From positions 1,860,001 to 1,924,000 of the forward strand of contig NC_019745.1 of the NCBI RefSeq assembly GCF_000317555.1: 64,000 nt of DNA, read 5' to 3'. This stretch comes from Gloeocapsa sp. PCC 7428 (GTDB taxonomy: Bacteria; Cyanobacteriota; Cyanobacteriia; Cyanobacteriales; Chroococcidiopsidaceae). The notes under the pieces were generated by a model, which saw only the letters and a list, made by a program, of their open reading frames with translations, made no database searches and had not been told where the DNA came from. This document shows, in pieces, positions 8,147 to 17,087 of this stretch. Numbering within the stretch: the stretch's first letter is position 1; the number at the start of each line of letters is the position of its first letter. Position numbers and translations under genes: made by a program.

Positions 8147-9400
8147 TTAAGCAAACCACTCTGGAACCGCTTCTTCTTTTGTATTCGTATTCCGTGATGG
8201 CGTTTCGCGCGTGAACTTCATATGAATTGAGCGTGTTTGTTCGCCGTCAGCGGCTACCGCCATAATCGGATAGTCGATTAAACCATCCTGGAAGGACATC
8301 TGGAAGCGGAATGTACCATCAGGATTAAGCTTGATCGGACGTCCGCCAATCGTTACAGTAGCATCCGGTTCGGTTGCACCATAAACAATCAACTCGGCAT
8401 CTGCGATTAACCAGAACTGACGCGGGCGCATCGGAATTGCCGAAGCCGAGAAGCCAGCACCCGACATCCCAACACCGGACATTCCTACACCCGACATTGT
8501 TGGTACAGCCCACATACCCATTCCAGAGGCAGTGACATACGAGCTAATTGACTCTACACCAACCATCTGCGCAGAACCTGGTACTTGCTGCATTGAGCCA
8601 TAGAGCGAACCTGCCACTCTTTGCGCTTCAACACCTTGAGCCATACCGAAGATCTCATCGTAGATCGGATTGCTGTCGTGTTGAACTCCAGCGGTTGCCA
8701 TGCGCTTAGCTGGTGGTACAAGTTCGTAGACAGTTTTACTGCGTAGATCTTCTTCAAAGCTGACAGTAATGAAATGGTCTTCAATCCAGTCGCTAGGGTA
8801 AACAGGCGGTACGTGAACAGGTGCAGAACGTGCTAAAACTAACCAACGACCATCAGCACAGCGATAACCAATATCGACAACGTAGTCGCGATCGCTGACA
8901 GGAATTGGTAAATACCATTCTCGCGCTAACTCATCGCAAGGATATTCTTGAATGCTGTGGGGACTTTGGTAATCGATGTTAATGTCTGTAACGTCATAAA
9001 TGCGCAGTGCTAGCTGTTGTCCGCCTTGTTTGCGCAAGTCTTCTTTATGATCGTTGGGGATATCCCAGTACGTGTATGCCCATTGAGGATCGCGAGGCAG
9101 TAACACAATCCGACTTTCGCCATAACCATCAGGTAATTCGGCTAAACCTTCATCTACATCAGCTAAGGAGCCACCTGTACGGTCATCTTGACCTAATTCA
9201 AATTTAGCTGCTTCCACTGCTTCTTGTGCCTCCAGTGTACGAGTTGGAACAACAGAAACTTTTGTGCGCTCGATTTGTTGAATTGCCGCTAGCAGTTGCG
9301 CCTTCCGCATTCGGCTATAACGCGAGACACCGTATTCACTGGCAACTCTTCTGAGTTGCCGCAAGGTCATCTCATCTAAAGGTGGGCGTTCTTTAGCCAT
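8147..9400 (-). CDS. DUF4912 protein with N-terminal Rho_N/SAP-like helix domain
   Basis: 417 residues. The first about 45 residues (LRQLRRVASEYGVSRYSRMR) resemble the Rho N-terminal/SAP-like helix-extended-loop-helix found in nucleic-acid-binding proteins. Residues about 95-225 form the DUF4912 domain (RIVLLPRDPQWAYTYWDIP, LALRIYDVTDI, DYVVDIGYRCADGRWLVLA). A Gly/Met/Ser-rich linker (GMWAVPTMSGVGMSGVGMSG) precedes a second beta-rich domain (FWLIADAELIVYGATEPDAT ... FRFQMSFQDG). This architecture is typical of cyanobacterial DUF4912 proteins, whose function is not established. A terminator follows. Confidence 0.85.
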   Translation of the reverse strand: MAKERPPLDEMTLRQLRRVASEYGVSRYSRMRKAQLLAAIQQIERTKVSVVPTRTLEAQEAVEAAKFELGQDDRTGGSLADVDEGLAELPDGYGESRIVLLPRDPQWAYTYWDIPNDHKEDLRKQGGQQLALRIYDVTDINIDYQSPHSIQEYPCDELAREWYLPIPVSDRDYVVDIGYRCADGRWLVLARSAPVHVPPVYPSDWIEDHFITVSFEEDLRSKTVYELVPPAKRMATAGVQHDSNPIYDEIFGMAQGVEAQRVAGSLYGSMQQVPGSAQMVGVESISSYVTASGMGMWAVPTMSGVGMSGVGMSGAGFSASAIPMRPRQFWLIADAELIVYGATEPDATVTIGGRPIKLNPDGTFRFQMSFQDGLIDYPIMAVAADGEQTRSIHMKFTRETPSRNTNTKEEAVPEWFA

Positions 9401-9962
9401 GAATTTTGTCTCCGGTAATTTGAATCAATTATTCTGTTGCCGGACAAAAACTCCGTTCTGTCGGTGACATCCAGTGCCTGAATGACTGCAATCAAGTTTG
9501 ACTGGTGAGGGCATCTGAATGTTTTGTTATGCATTTAGCTTCTTGAACGGCTCTTGTTGGTACATCCTTGCCAATCCACGTATGCCAAAAAAACAGCATT
9601 TTTTCGGGATCGTGGGGATCGCTGGTTAATAACTATTTAGCCGCAAATCTTTCCCAGGGATCAAGGGGGAACCAAGGGAGCTTTGAGTAATTCTACGCAT
9701 CAATCAGCATTTCGGGGATCGCAATGTCATGAATCTATAACAAAAAGACAAAGATGGCTCTTTATTTGTCATGAAAATTTGACAAACAAGCTTAAATGCC
9801 TGGGTTCCTTAATTTTCGGCTTTTCTTAATTGGCGCATATAAAATAACTCATAGGAGTACTCAAGCTTCTATTTGTTTTTCTCCAATCTTTAGCCGTTCG
9901 TTACTATTTCACTCAATGAGAACTACATATCGTTTCTCCTCTGCGTCCCTTTTTTACTTTAA
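9401..9962. other. Intergenic region between divergent genes, no gene found
   Basis: About 560 bases between the leftward DUF4912 gene and rightward cbiA. It was checked for small frames and for a cobalamin riboswitch in front of cbiA. No convincing B12-box or codable frame was seen. A TTGACA near 9778 is a weak -35 candidate. Promoters of both flanking genes should lie here. Confidence 0.4.
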
Positions 9963-11351
9963 ATGGCATTAATTATCGCTGGAGAACGTAGTGGCGTTGG
10001 TAAAACGACAGTCACGCTGATGTTGCTTGCTTATCTAAGCCAGCGACTACAGGTGCAATCTTTCAAGGTTGGACCTGATTACATTGACCCGATGTTTCAT
10101 CAGTATGTAACAAAACGCCCCTGCCGAAATTTAGATTTGATATTGACTAATGACGCTTATGTAAAGCAGTCCTTCAAACATCACAGTCAAGGTGTTGATT
10201 GTGCGGTGGTAGAAGGCGTTATGGGATTATTTGATGGTGCTACGGGTATTGATGACACAGCAAGTACAGCACACATTGCACGGTTATTAGAGTTACCAGT
10301 TTTACTTGTCATTGACTGTAGTCGGTTATCGCGATCTGTAGCGGCAATCGCTCACGGTTATCGTTCGTTCGATCCACGAGTCAAAATTGCGGGGGTTGTG
10401 CTAAATCGCGTTGGTAGCGATCGCCATTTGCAACTTTTAAAAGAAGCACTAGAATCAATACAGTTACCAATTCTTGGTATATTACGTCGTTCAGATGATT
10501 TAACAATTCCCGATCGTCACTTAGGTTTAGTTCCCACCGCAGAAATGACGCAACTCGATCAATTGATCGATAAATTTGCACAACTTGGAGAAACCTGTTT
10601 TGACTGGGAACAGCTATTACCACTTTTAAAACGAGTGAGTGGCTTTAGCGTAACGACAGAAGATGAAGAAAAGATCGCAAGTGCTACCCATAGTACTTCA
10701 CTCAGAATAGCAGTGGCACGCGATCGCGCTTTTAGTTTCTACTACCCAGATAATCTAGAAATTCTGGCTCAACTGGGTGCAGAGATCGTTTATTGGAGTC
10801 CATTAACTGATCCTGACTTACCAGAAAACATTCACGGATTATATTTAGGTGGCGGCTTTCCTGAAGTATTTGCCCAACAACTAGCGGAAAACAAATCAGC
10901 ACGAGTAGCAGTAAAAAAAGCGATTGAGCAAGGAATGCCTACATATGCCGAATGTGGTGGGTTAATGTATTTGTCGCAGGCGATCGTCGATTTTGAGCGA
11001 AAATCTTGGTCAATGGTAGGCATCATTCCGGCAACAGCAATTATGGATTCTCGCTTAACACTCGGTTATCGCCGAGCCAATGTATTGCAAAGTCCACTTA
11101 TAGCAACGGGAACAGCAGTATGGGGACACGAGTTTCATCGATCGCGGCTCAATCAAACATCTACAGCGCCTTTATATGAATTGCAAGGATACAACTCCAG
11201 CTTTAGAACCTTGGAAGGATGGCAGGCATATCAAGTTCATACATCTTACCTTCACCTTCATTTTGGCGGGAATATCAAAATTCCTCAGCAGTTTTTACAA
11301 CGCTGTCTCCAGTTTCGTGAATCTCAAGTTAGTACGCTAAATAAAAAATGA
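9963..11351 (+). CDS. cbiA: Cobyrinate a,c-diamide synthase
   Basis: 462 residues. It amidates the a and c side chains of (hydrogeno)cobyrinate using ATP and glutamine in cobalamin synthesis. The N-terminal dethiobiotin-synthetase-like ATPase domain carries GERSGVGKTTV (about residues 7-17) and FKVGPDYIDPMFHQ. VEGVMGLFDGATG is the family motif. The C-terminal class I glutamine amidotransferase domain has LYLGGGFPEVFAQQ and the catalytic Cys in YAECGGLMYLS (about residue 331), with a downstream GHEFHRS. No other cobalamin genes are adjacent, and in cyanobacteria they are commonly scattered. Confidence 0.95.
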   Translation: MALIIAGERSGVGKTTVTLMLLAYLSQRLQVQSFKVGPDYIDPMFHQYVTKRPCRNLDLILTNDAYVKQSFKHHSQGVDCAVVEGVMGLFDGATGIDDTASTAHIARLLELPVLLVIDCSRLSRSVAAIAHGYRSFDPRVKIAGVVLNRVGSDRHLQLLKEALESIQLPILGILRRSDDLTIPDRHLGLVPTAEMTQLDQLIDKFAQLGETCFDWEQLLPLLKRVSGFSVTTEDEEKIASATHSTSLRIAVARDRAFSFYYPDNLEILAQLGAEIVYWSPLTDPDLPENIHGLYLGGGFPEVFAQQLAENKSARVAVKKAIEQGMPTYAECGGLMYLSQAIVDFERKSWSMVGIIPATAIMDSRLTLGYRRANVLQSPLIATGTAVWGHEFHRSRLNQTSTAPLYELQGYNSSFRTLEGWQAYQVHTSYLHLHFGGNIKIPQQFLQRCLQFRESQVSTLNKK

Positions 11352-11491
11352 TACAGATCGCTCCCGTTCTCCTACCGCTTCAACGATAGGATAAATAGTT
11401 ACTTTTGCATATGAGGATGATTTTTCAGATCACTACTTTGAAATGACAGTAGTAGGATTGCTAAATGAGCAGCGTATACTTTTTTATAAGC

Positions 11492-12502
11492 TTAAAGAGT
11501 ATCACTAAAATATCTATAAAGTTCATCAACAAATTGATTAGCTGTAATTGGACCTACAACGGTGCTAGCCCAACTCACTACATATACTTGGTTATTCTGT
11601 ACAGCTTTTAATGTTGACCAGAGCGGTTGTTTCAAGAACGATAGTGATTTAAGGTTTTCAGAATCGTCTTTACGGAGTATGTCAATAAATAAAATATCGG
11701 CATCCCAATCAGGCAAAGCCTCAAGGCTTAATTCTAAGTAGCCTTTGAGATTTTTATAAGCAGGGATGAGCGGTATACCGGCATCGAGCATGATCTGACC
11801 GTATGGCACAAAATCCGATCCATAAACAGCAATATTTGACCCGTAAAGGTGAAGAACCGATACTGTTTTAGTCCTCAACTTTTCGGCTAGCTGTTGCTGA
11901 AACGTTTGAATTCGTTTACCATACTCAGCTAAAATTTCTTCAGAGCGATCGCTCCTGTCTAAGATTTCGGCTAAATATTTCAAGTTTTTTTTGAAATCGA
12001 CTCCACTAGCCGTATCTATCATTACCGTAGGCGCGATCATAGACAAGAGTGAATAGTATTGCTTTTGCCATATATGTCCCACAATTAAATCAGGTTTTAG
12101 ACTGATAATTTTTTCTAAAGATGGTTGTTCCCGATGACCCACAAGCGGAATATCAGCAACAACCTGATTAAGCGTATCCGAGTTGATACAGTAGGGGCAG
12201 GTGGCAGCACCCACTGGTTTTATGCCTATTGCTAATAACGGGTCGAGAAGGTAACTACCATCTAGTACCACAATGCGCTGAGGATGGAGGGGAATTTCTG
12301 CTTGTCCTAAAGCATGGCTCACAATTTTTGTTGCTGCTGATTTTTGTGCAGAGTCTGACTGCTCTATTTGTTTAGTTGTTGAATTTATTCTGCCTGGCTG
12401 AAGCCACAGCGTCTTACTATTGCAAGCAGCGATAGAGAAGACAAAAACTGCTGCTAAGAAGAGTAGAAATAGCTTGGCTTTACGGAACACTTTTTTCCTC
12501 AT
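11492..12502 (-). CDS. Iron-siderophore ABC transporter substrate-binding lipoprotein (FecB/FepB type)
   Basis: 336 residues. The N-terminal signal ends in a lipobox (FSIAAC), so the protein should be a lipoprotein in the periplasm. The Peripla_BP_2 fold is visible in PQRIVVLDGSYLLDPLLAIG, IISLKPDLIVG and WDADILFIDIL. These proteins deliver ferric siderophores to an inner-membrane ABC importer. A CPYC motif near residue 107 is unusual for the family. It lies 69 bases downstream of the TonB-dependent receptor gene on the same strand, so the two are probably one operon under the AraC regulator further upstream. No permease or ATPase genes follow in this window. Confidence 0.9.
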   Translation of the reverse strand: MRKKVFRKAKLFLLFLAAVFVFSIAACNSKTLWLQPGRINSTTKQIEQSDSAQKSAATKIVSHALGQAEIPLHPQRIVVLDGSYLLDPLLAIGIKPVGAATCPYCINSDTLNQVVADIPLVGHREQPSLEKIISLKPDLIVGHIWQKQYYSLLSMIAPTVMIDTASGVDFKKNLKYLAEILDRSDRSEEILAEYGKRIQTFQQQLAEKLRTKTVSVLHLYGSNIAVYGSDFVPYGQIMLDAGIPLIPAYKNLKGYLELSLEALPDWDADILFIDILRKDDSENLKSLSFLKQPLWSTLKAVQNNQVYVVSWASTVVGPITANQFVDELYRYFSDTL

Positions 12503-12571
12503 TGTGAAGCATTACAGAATTAACCCATATTCAGCCTGTATCTTTGAGTTCTAACTGGGAGAAGTTGTCCA

Positions 12572-15214
12572 CTAAAATTCCCAACTCACCGAACCGACAA
12601 TTGTAAAGGGTTCAGTTCTTTGAACAAGAGTTCTGCTGAAGGCAAACGCTGCCTCGTCTACATCAAACAAGTTACGGATATTAATCGCACCTCTGAAACG
12701 TCCCCTTCGATAGTAAAGTGCTGCATCAGTTCGTAAGTAATCACCTAGTTGAAACGAGTTATCTAAATCACCTTGCCGTTCACCGATATAAAACAGTCCT
12801 AAACCAAATCCTAAGCCCTCTAAAGCACCTTCTTGAATGGTATAAGTTGTCCAGAGACTTGCTTGATTTTCTGGTACATTTGCTAATCGATTGCCTTCAG
12901 GAAAGGTGTTATCTTTAGTAACTTCTGCATTGGTTAATGCATAGGACAAAATTACGTTCCAACCAGGTAAGATTTCACCTGTCACATCAAACTCAATCCC
13001 CTGACTGCGCTGCTCTCCAGTTTGAATAGAACGAGTAGGGTCATCTGGATCGGGTGTAAGAACATTGGTTCTGGTCAAATGATAGGCAGCTATGGTTGCC
13101 GAAAGTCTGCTATCTAGAAAATCAGCTTTTACACCAACTTCGTATTGAGTTCCTCTCGATGGCTCATAAATAACATCTGCATCCGTACTCGTGTTATCAA
13201 ACCCTGAAAGAGGAGCAAACGATCGCGTGTAGCTAGCGTAGAGCGCAACATTTTCACTAGGTTGATAGACCAAACCCGCACGAGGACTAAAGGCACCGTC
13301 ATTGCGGGTTGGACGATCAATGACATCTCCTGGTGTGGTCAGATCTACTGCAAGATCAGTTGAAACCCAGTCGTAGCGACCGCCAATTAAAAGTTTGAGA
13401 TTATCTAGAAGCGCAATCTGATCCTGAAGATAAACACCGTACGAGCGCCGTACCAAATTGAAATCAGAGAAGGTAGGGATTGTTGAGTAGCTAGGAGTTG
13501 GAATATCGTAATTTGGATTGCGAATGTCCAGAGGAGGTAGAGGCGTATCAGTATCGACATTATTGCCTTCATTACTGAAGCGATTAAAATCAAACCCTGC
13601 TAAAACTTGATGGGAAATTGAGCCAGTTCCAAACTCTCCAACCAAGTCGATCTGTCCGAAAAAATTATTTCTCTGATAATTATCTTTGGAGGCATCAAAT
13701 CCCCCAACAAAGCGATCGTCTTCTACTGTACTAGGAAATCCTGCCACATCATTTCTAAAATGAGTCAGGTTGAGCGCAACATTGTTTCTGATTCGCCAGT
13801 CGTTATTTAATTCGTGTTCCAGCCTGTATCCAAATCTGTCAACTCTAACATTTAGAAGGCTTAAACCAGGATAGTAGGGAGCAAAGTTTCGAGGAGGCAA
13901 ACTACCATCGCTGAGAATTACAGTATTAGTGCCAGCAGCAGAAGGATTAGCATAAAGGTGAGTGTATTCATAGTATAGGTCTAACTCTGTTCGCTCTCCC
14001 AAATTAAAGGTAAGAGAGGGTGCGATCGTAGTTAACCTTGAGTCGGCAAAGCCTTGAAAATCACTTGAGCCTTGGTAGCTAGCAATGAAGCGATATAAAA
14101 CAGAATTGTTATCTGTCAGCGGTTCTGATAAATCAATACTGGGTTGATATAACCCATAACTTCCTGCCGCAAATGTCGCATTATAATAGGGTTCATCTAA
14201 AGGCTGCCGTGTAATGAAGTTAATGATTCCACCAGGTTCCCCTGCTCCAAACAGAACTGAAGCAGGTCCTCTCAGCACTTCTATTTGCTCAACGGTTCCA
14301 ATCGGTAAGAGGCTAAAAAAATCGGTATCGGGAAAGCCATTGCGGAAACTAGTAACTCCTGAAAATCCCTGGTCAAATCCTCTGATGATTCTGTTGTATG
14401 TAATTGATCCATTGCCATAAAGTCCGCCTCCACGAGCAACACCGCTAACGGTTTCCACTGCTTCATTCAGATTTCTCACCTTGCGGTCTTCCAGCACCTC
14501 TCGCGGCACAACTTGAATTGAGAAGGGAATATCCCGTAATGGTGTATCTGTTCGCGTCGCTGTAGAAGCACTCGACGGGTTATATCCCTCATCTTGCTCA
14601 CCTGTCACCACAATCTCGATCGCATCCTCATCCGCTACAGTATCAGCATCCTCCAGAGTCACTGCTAGCACTAATCCTTGAGCTTCTGATGTCACCTCAG
14701 CAGCAGGTGGCGCATCGGTTCCTGTAATCGTTACCTGTACTTGGTTATTTGGTAAACTTGTTACACTCACCAGCGCAATTCCCTCGGTTGGATTTGCTTG
14801 GGAAAACGTTTGAGCGATCGCCGCACCTGCAATATCCACAATCAAATCATTGCCCACAATCCGAGTTTCCGGCACTTCAAAATCGCCATTTGCTGTTTCC
14901 AGCACTACCTGCAAGCCTTCCTCTGTTGCTTCTACACGCACATTCGTAATTTGTACTACCGACGCTTCGATTTGCGCGAGCCATTCTTTGACGGTTGTCG
15001 CGGGTTGGTCTTCAGTAAGCTGAGGTAAAGAAGATACCCGTTCTTTTGTGTTAATGTTCTCTGATGCATAAACTGCTGAGGTTAGCAATAGGGTAAAGGC
15101 GATCGCTCCCACTTTGACAACATCTTGAATTAGCCATAGAAATCTGCCCTGCAAACCCATTCTAACCATGCCCCACACCAAACAAGAATCTTTATCAACA
15201 AACCTAAATTGCAA
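12572..15214 (-). CDS. TonB-dependent siderophore receptor with N-terminal AMIN domain
   Basis: Up to 880 residues. It is an outer-membrane gated barrel for ferric siderophores. The start is uncertain: MQFRF precedes alternatives at MVRMGLQG and MGLQGRFLW. A signal peptide (VGAIAFTLLLTSAVYA) supports any of these. Residues about 75-175 form an AMIN domain (VVQITNVRVEATEEGLQVVL), which is common in cyanobacterial receptors and probably binds peptidoglycan. The plug (about 205-330) includes RDIPFSIQVVPREVLEDRKV and IEVLRGPASVLFGAGEPGG. A long beta-barrel ends in an aromatic residue (VGSVSWEF), as required for outer-membrane insertion. It is upstream of the substrate-binding protein gene and downstream of the AraC regulator. 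Confidence 0.93.
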   Translation of the reverse strand: MQFRFVDKDSCLVWGMVRMGLQGRFLWLIQDVVKVGAIAFTLLLTSAVYASENINTKERVSSLPQLTEDQPATTVKEWLAQIEASVVQITNVRVEATEEGLQVVLETANGDFEVPETRIVGNDLIVDIAGAAIAQTFSQANPTEGIALVSVTSLPNNQVQVTITGTDAPPAAEVTSEAQGLVLAVTLEDADTVADEDAIEIVVTGEQDEGYNPSSASTATRTDTPLRDIPFSIQVVPREVLEDRKVRNLNEAVETVSGVARGGGLYGNGSITYNRIIRGFDQGFSGVTSFRNGFPDTDFFSLLPIGTVEQIEVLRGPASVLFGAGEPGGIINFITRQPLDEPYYNATFAAGSYGLYQPSIDLSEPLTDNNSVLYRFIASYQGSSDFQGFADSRLTTIAPSLTFNLGERTELDLYYEYTHLYANPSAAGTNTVILSDGSLPPRNFAPYYPGLSLLNVRVDRFGYRLEHELNNDWRIRNNVALNLTHFRNDVAGFPSTVEDDRFVGGFDASKDNYQRNNFFGQIDLVGEFGTGSISHQVLAGFDFNRFSNEGNNVDTDTPLPPLDIRNPNYDIPTPSYSTIPTFSDFNLVRRSYGVYLQDQIALLDNLKLLIGGRYDWVSTDLAVDLTTPGDVIDRPTRNDGAFSPRAGLVYQPSENVALYASYTRSFAPLSGFDNTSTDADVIYEPSRGTQYEVGVKADFLDSRLSATIAAYHLTRTNVLTPDPDDPTRSIQTGEQRSQGIEFDVTGEILPGWNVILSYALTNAEVTKDNTFPEGNRLANVPENQASLWTTYTIQEGALEGLGFGLGLFYIGERQGDLDNSFQLGDYLRTDAALYYRRGRFRGAINIRNLFDVDEAAFAFSRTLVQRTEPFTIVGSVSWEF

Positions 15215-15340
15215 GATTACAAGATTTGTATGGGTACCGCCACACGGTAGAACGCCAATTTTTTATCCCTAAAGCGTCATTGAGTGAGTTAACTTATGAC
15301 GACTCTTTAATTACAATGCATTAACTTTCCCCATCTGACA

Positions 15341-16324
15341 TTATTTTGGAGTCATACCAAACTTACGCTTGAATGCCTCAGTAAAATGTCCCAAATGAGA
15401 ATAGCCTACTGCATGAGCAACTTCCGAGACTCGCATCTGTTGGCTGCGTAACAGCTGTTCTGCTTGCTCCATGCGCACATTGTGCAGGTAGCCAAACACG
15501 GTTGTACCGAATAGTTCGCGAAATCCCCGCTGAAGGGTGCGTAGGCGTAGCCCGCCGCAGGCATCGCTCACCTCCACTTGTTGTGCTAACTCTGGTAGCG
15601 ATGGCGGATTCTCAAATTGTGTCGTCAAAATTTCTTTAGCGTAATGCAAACGGGCGATTGTTTCAGGCTTTAGCTTTGGTAAATTACGCAGCTTTTGATC
15701 TACTGAAATTAGGTCGAGGTGTATTGCTAATAACTCAAATACCTTTCCCTGAAGATACATCCGCTTCGCCGCACCTCGATAGGGTGCATTCAATAATTGT
15801 TGCGCCACCGATCGCATTTTCAAAGTTACTGTTGGGTAAAGCGATGTTTTCCAGTCATCTCCTTTAAACAGTAGCCTCCGAATATCAGAATTGTATTGCT
15901 TATCTTCCTGCAAAAATGAGTTTAGCCATTCTGGCTCAATGTCTACACCCACATGGATTGAACGCTCTCCGCCTCGGTACTTTTCAACATACGCTGGTGA
16001 AATTCCGCTACCTGAAAAATAAGCACACGCCCCGCCCAAATTAGGATGAACTGCCTCAAAGTAAATGAATCCTGACAGCAAAATCACAATTTGGATATCA
16101 TGCTCGTGAACAGGTGCTTTTACTATCAAGTCCTGCTGGTATTCGCAATCATAGAAATTTAAACACAGCCCTGGCGATAGCTCTATGTTGCGATTATAGC
16201 CGCGACCTATGCACTCTGGTATGCCTGTAATGTGCTCCAAATCATCAGACACCATGTCAAGTTGAAGTTTGGGAGCCTGCTGATGTAATTCATCCCAGTT
16301 TGCTTGGTTGAGGATCAGTGTCAT
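15341..16324 (-). CDS. AraC-family (PchR-like) regulator of siderophore uptake, with an insertion in its HTH region
   Basis: 327 residues. The N-terminal effector domain (about 1-225, with YFSGSGISPAYVEKYRGGER) and C-terminal double helix-turn-helix (MRVSEVAHAVGYSHLGHFTEAFKRKF class) match PchR-like regulators that switch on siderophore receptor genes, usually when the ferric siderophore is present. It lies directly upstream of the receptor gene on the same strand. Just before the conserved R-T-L-Q-R-G-F helix, seven residues ACGGLRL interrupt the expected S-D-R-T-L order. They are encoded by a short dispersed repeat at 15544-15567. The second HTH is intact. A Fur-box-like site lies upstream at 16364. 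Confidence 0.92.
   Translation of the reverse strand: MTLILNQANWDELHQQAPKLQLDMVSDDLEHITGIPECIGRGYNRNIELSPGLCLNFYDCEYQQDLIVKAPVHEHDIQIVILLSGFIYFEAVHPNLGGACAYFSGSGISPAYVEKYRGGERSIHVGVDIEPEWLNSFLQEDKQYNSDIRRLLFKGDDWKTSLYPTVTLKMRSVAQQLLNAPYRGAAKRMYLQGKVFELLAIHLDLISVDQKLRNLPKLKPETIARLHYAKEILTTQFENPPSLPELAQQVEVSDACGGLRLRTLQRGFRELFGTTVFGYLHNVRMEQAEQLLRSQQMRVSEVAHAVGYSHLGHFTEAFKRKFGMTPK
15544..15567 (-). repeat. Short dispersed cyanobacterial repeat inside the araC coding sequence
   Basis: On the minus strand the stretch begins GCGATGCCTGCGGCGGGCTA and ends CGCC. It resembles the palindromic GCGATGCC...GGCTACGCC repeats scattered through cyanobacterial genomes, usually between genes. Here it adds 21 bases (15542-15562) in frame within the DNA-binding domain. 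Confidence 0.7.
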
Positions 16325-16363
16325 AGCGAGGCTAAGGCGCTAAGTTAGTAGATTATTACTAGA

Positions 16364-16378
16364 TGAGAATCATTGTAA
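16364..16378. promoter_or_regulatory. Fur-box-like site upstream of the siderophore AraC regulator
   Basis: TGAGAATCATTGTAA matches the 7-1-7 Fur consensus TGATAAT-N-ATTATCA at 11 of 14 specified positions. It lies 40 bases upstream of the AraC start, as expected for iron-dependent repression of the cassette. Another short GC-rich palindromic repeat remnant lies at about 16405-16445. Confidence 0.6.
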
Positions 16379-16467
16379 TTAACTTTAGCACGCTCTAGCT
16401 CGCCAACGCCAAAGAATGTCGCTACGCCGAAAGCGATCGCCGTTTTAGCAATACATAAACTTCTGTG

Positions 16468-16905
16468 CTAAGTTTCTCTTTCATACAAATTGATAATTGC
16501 TGCTTGGTTTTTGATATCAGTTGCAGGCTTTGTATACCACCACGCCCATGCGATTAAAACCGCTTGAAACGGCAATCTTACAACCTGAAACCAAGGAGAA
16601 TCAGGAATATTATCAATATGAATGTGGTTTACCGCCATATTAATATTGGCAGGAAAAACCGCAATAAAAAGTGCAATTAGTCCCCACGCAGCAGCGCGAC
16701 TAACTGTAGGAACTAATAACCCAATTCCTCCTAGAATTTCAAAAACGCCACTAATATAAACTAGCTCTAAGGGATATGGTAAAAGAGATGGCACAATACT
16801 GACAAAAATATCAGGTACTGCAAAGTGAAGTAGACCAACTACAATAATACATACAGCAAGAATAACGCGAAGAAGCTCTTTATTTTTACGAATGATTACT
16901 ATCAT
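16468..16905 (-). CDS. DoxX-family membrane protein
   Basis: 145 residues from the ATG at 16905; a TTG nine codons earlier is possible but less likely. Four hydrophobic segments are visible (VILAVCIIVVGLLHFAVPDI, LVYISGVFEILGGIGLL, AAWGLIALFIAVFPANI, FQAVLIAWAWW). The conserved FEILGGIGLLVP and FPANINMA motifs are typical of small DoxX-like proteins. Their biochemical role is poorly defined, though some work with thiol or quinone redox partners. It stands alone between the AraC and AI-2E-type genes. Confidence 0.8.
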   Translation of the reverse strand: MIVIIRKNKELLRVILAVCIIVVGLLHFAVPDIFVSIVPSLLPYPLELVYISGVFEILGGIGLLVPTVSRAAAWGLIALFIAVFPANINMAVNHIHIDNIPDSPWFQVVRLPFQAVLIAWAWWYTKPATDIKNQAAIINLYERET

Positions 16906-17087
16906 AAATTTAATTAAGCTCAATTCTATCAATTTTCTGCTCTGCTTACTCTGCGTCTACAGTCTTTTGTTCAAGCTTAATGCTAATATCATCTTTGGTT
17001 AAATCACCAGACTATCAATCACGAATAATTAAATATTAGCTATTAGCAATTCTAACCGGATATTCATAACTTACAGAGAAACGCTAT

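Noticed and set aside
8070-8154. N-terminal extension of the 7504-8070 gene
   Set aside because: It would read through a strong terminator hairpin; the ATG at 8070 lies just after it.
9401-9962. Cobalamin riboswitch in front of cbiA
   Set aside because: Looked for because of the gene's role; no B12-box or matching fold was recognised.
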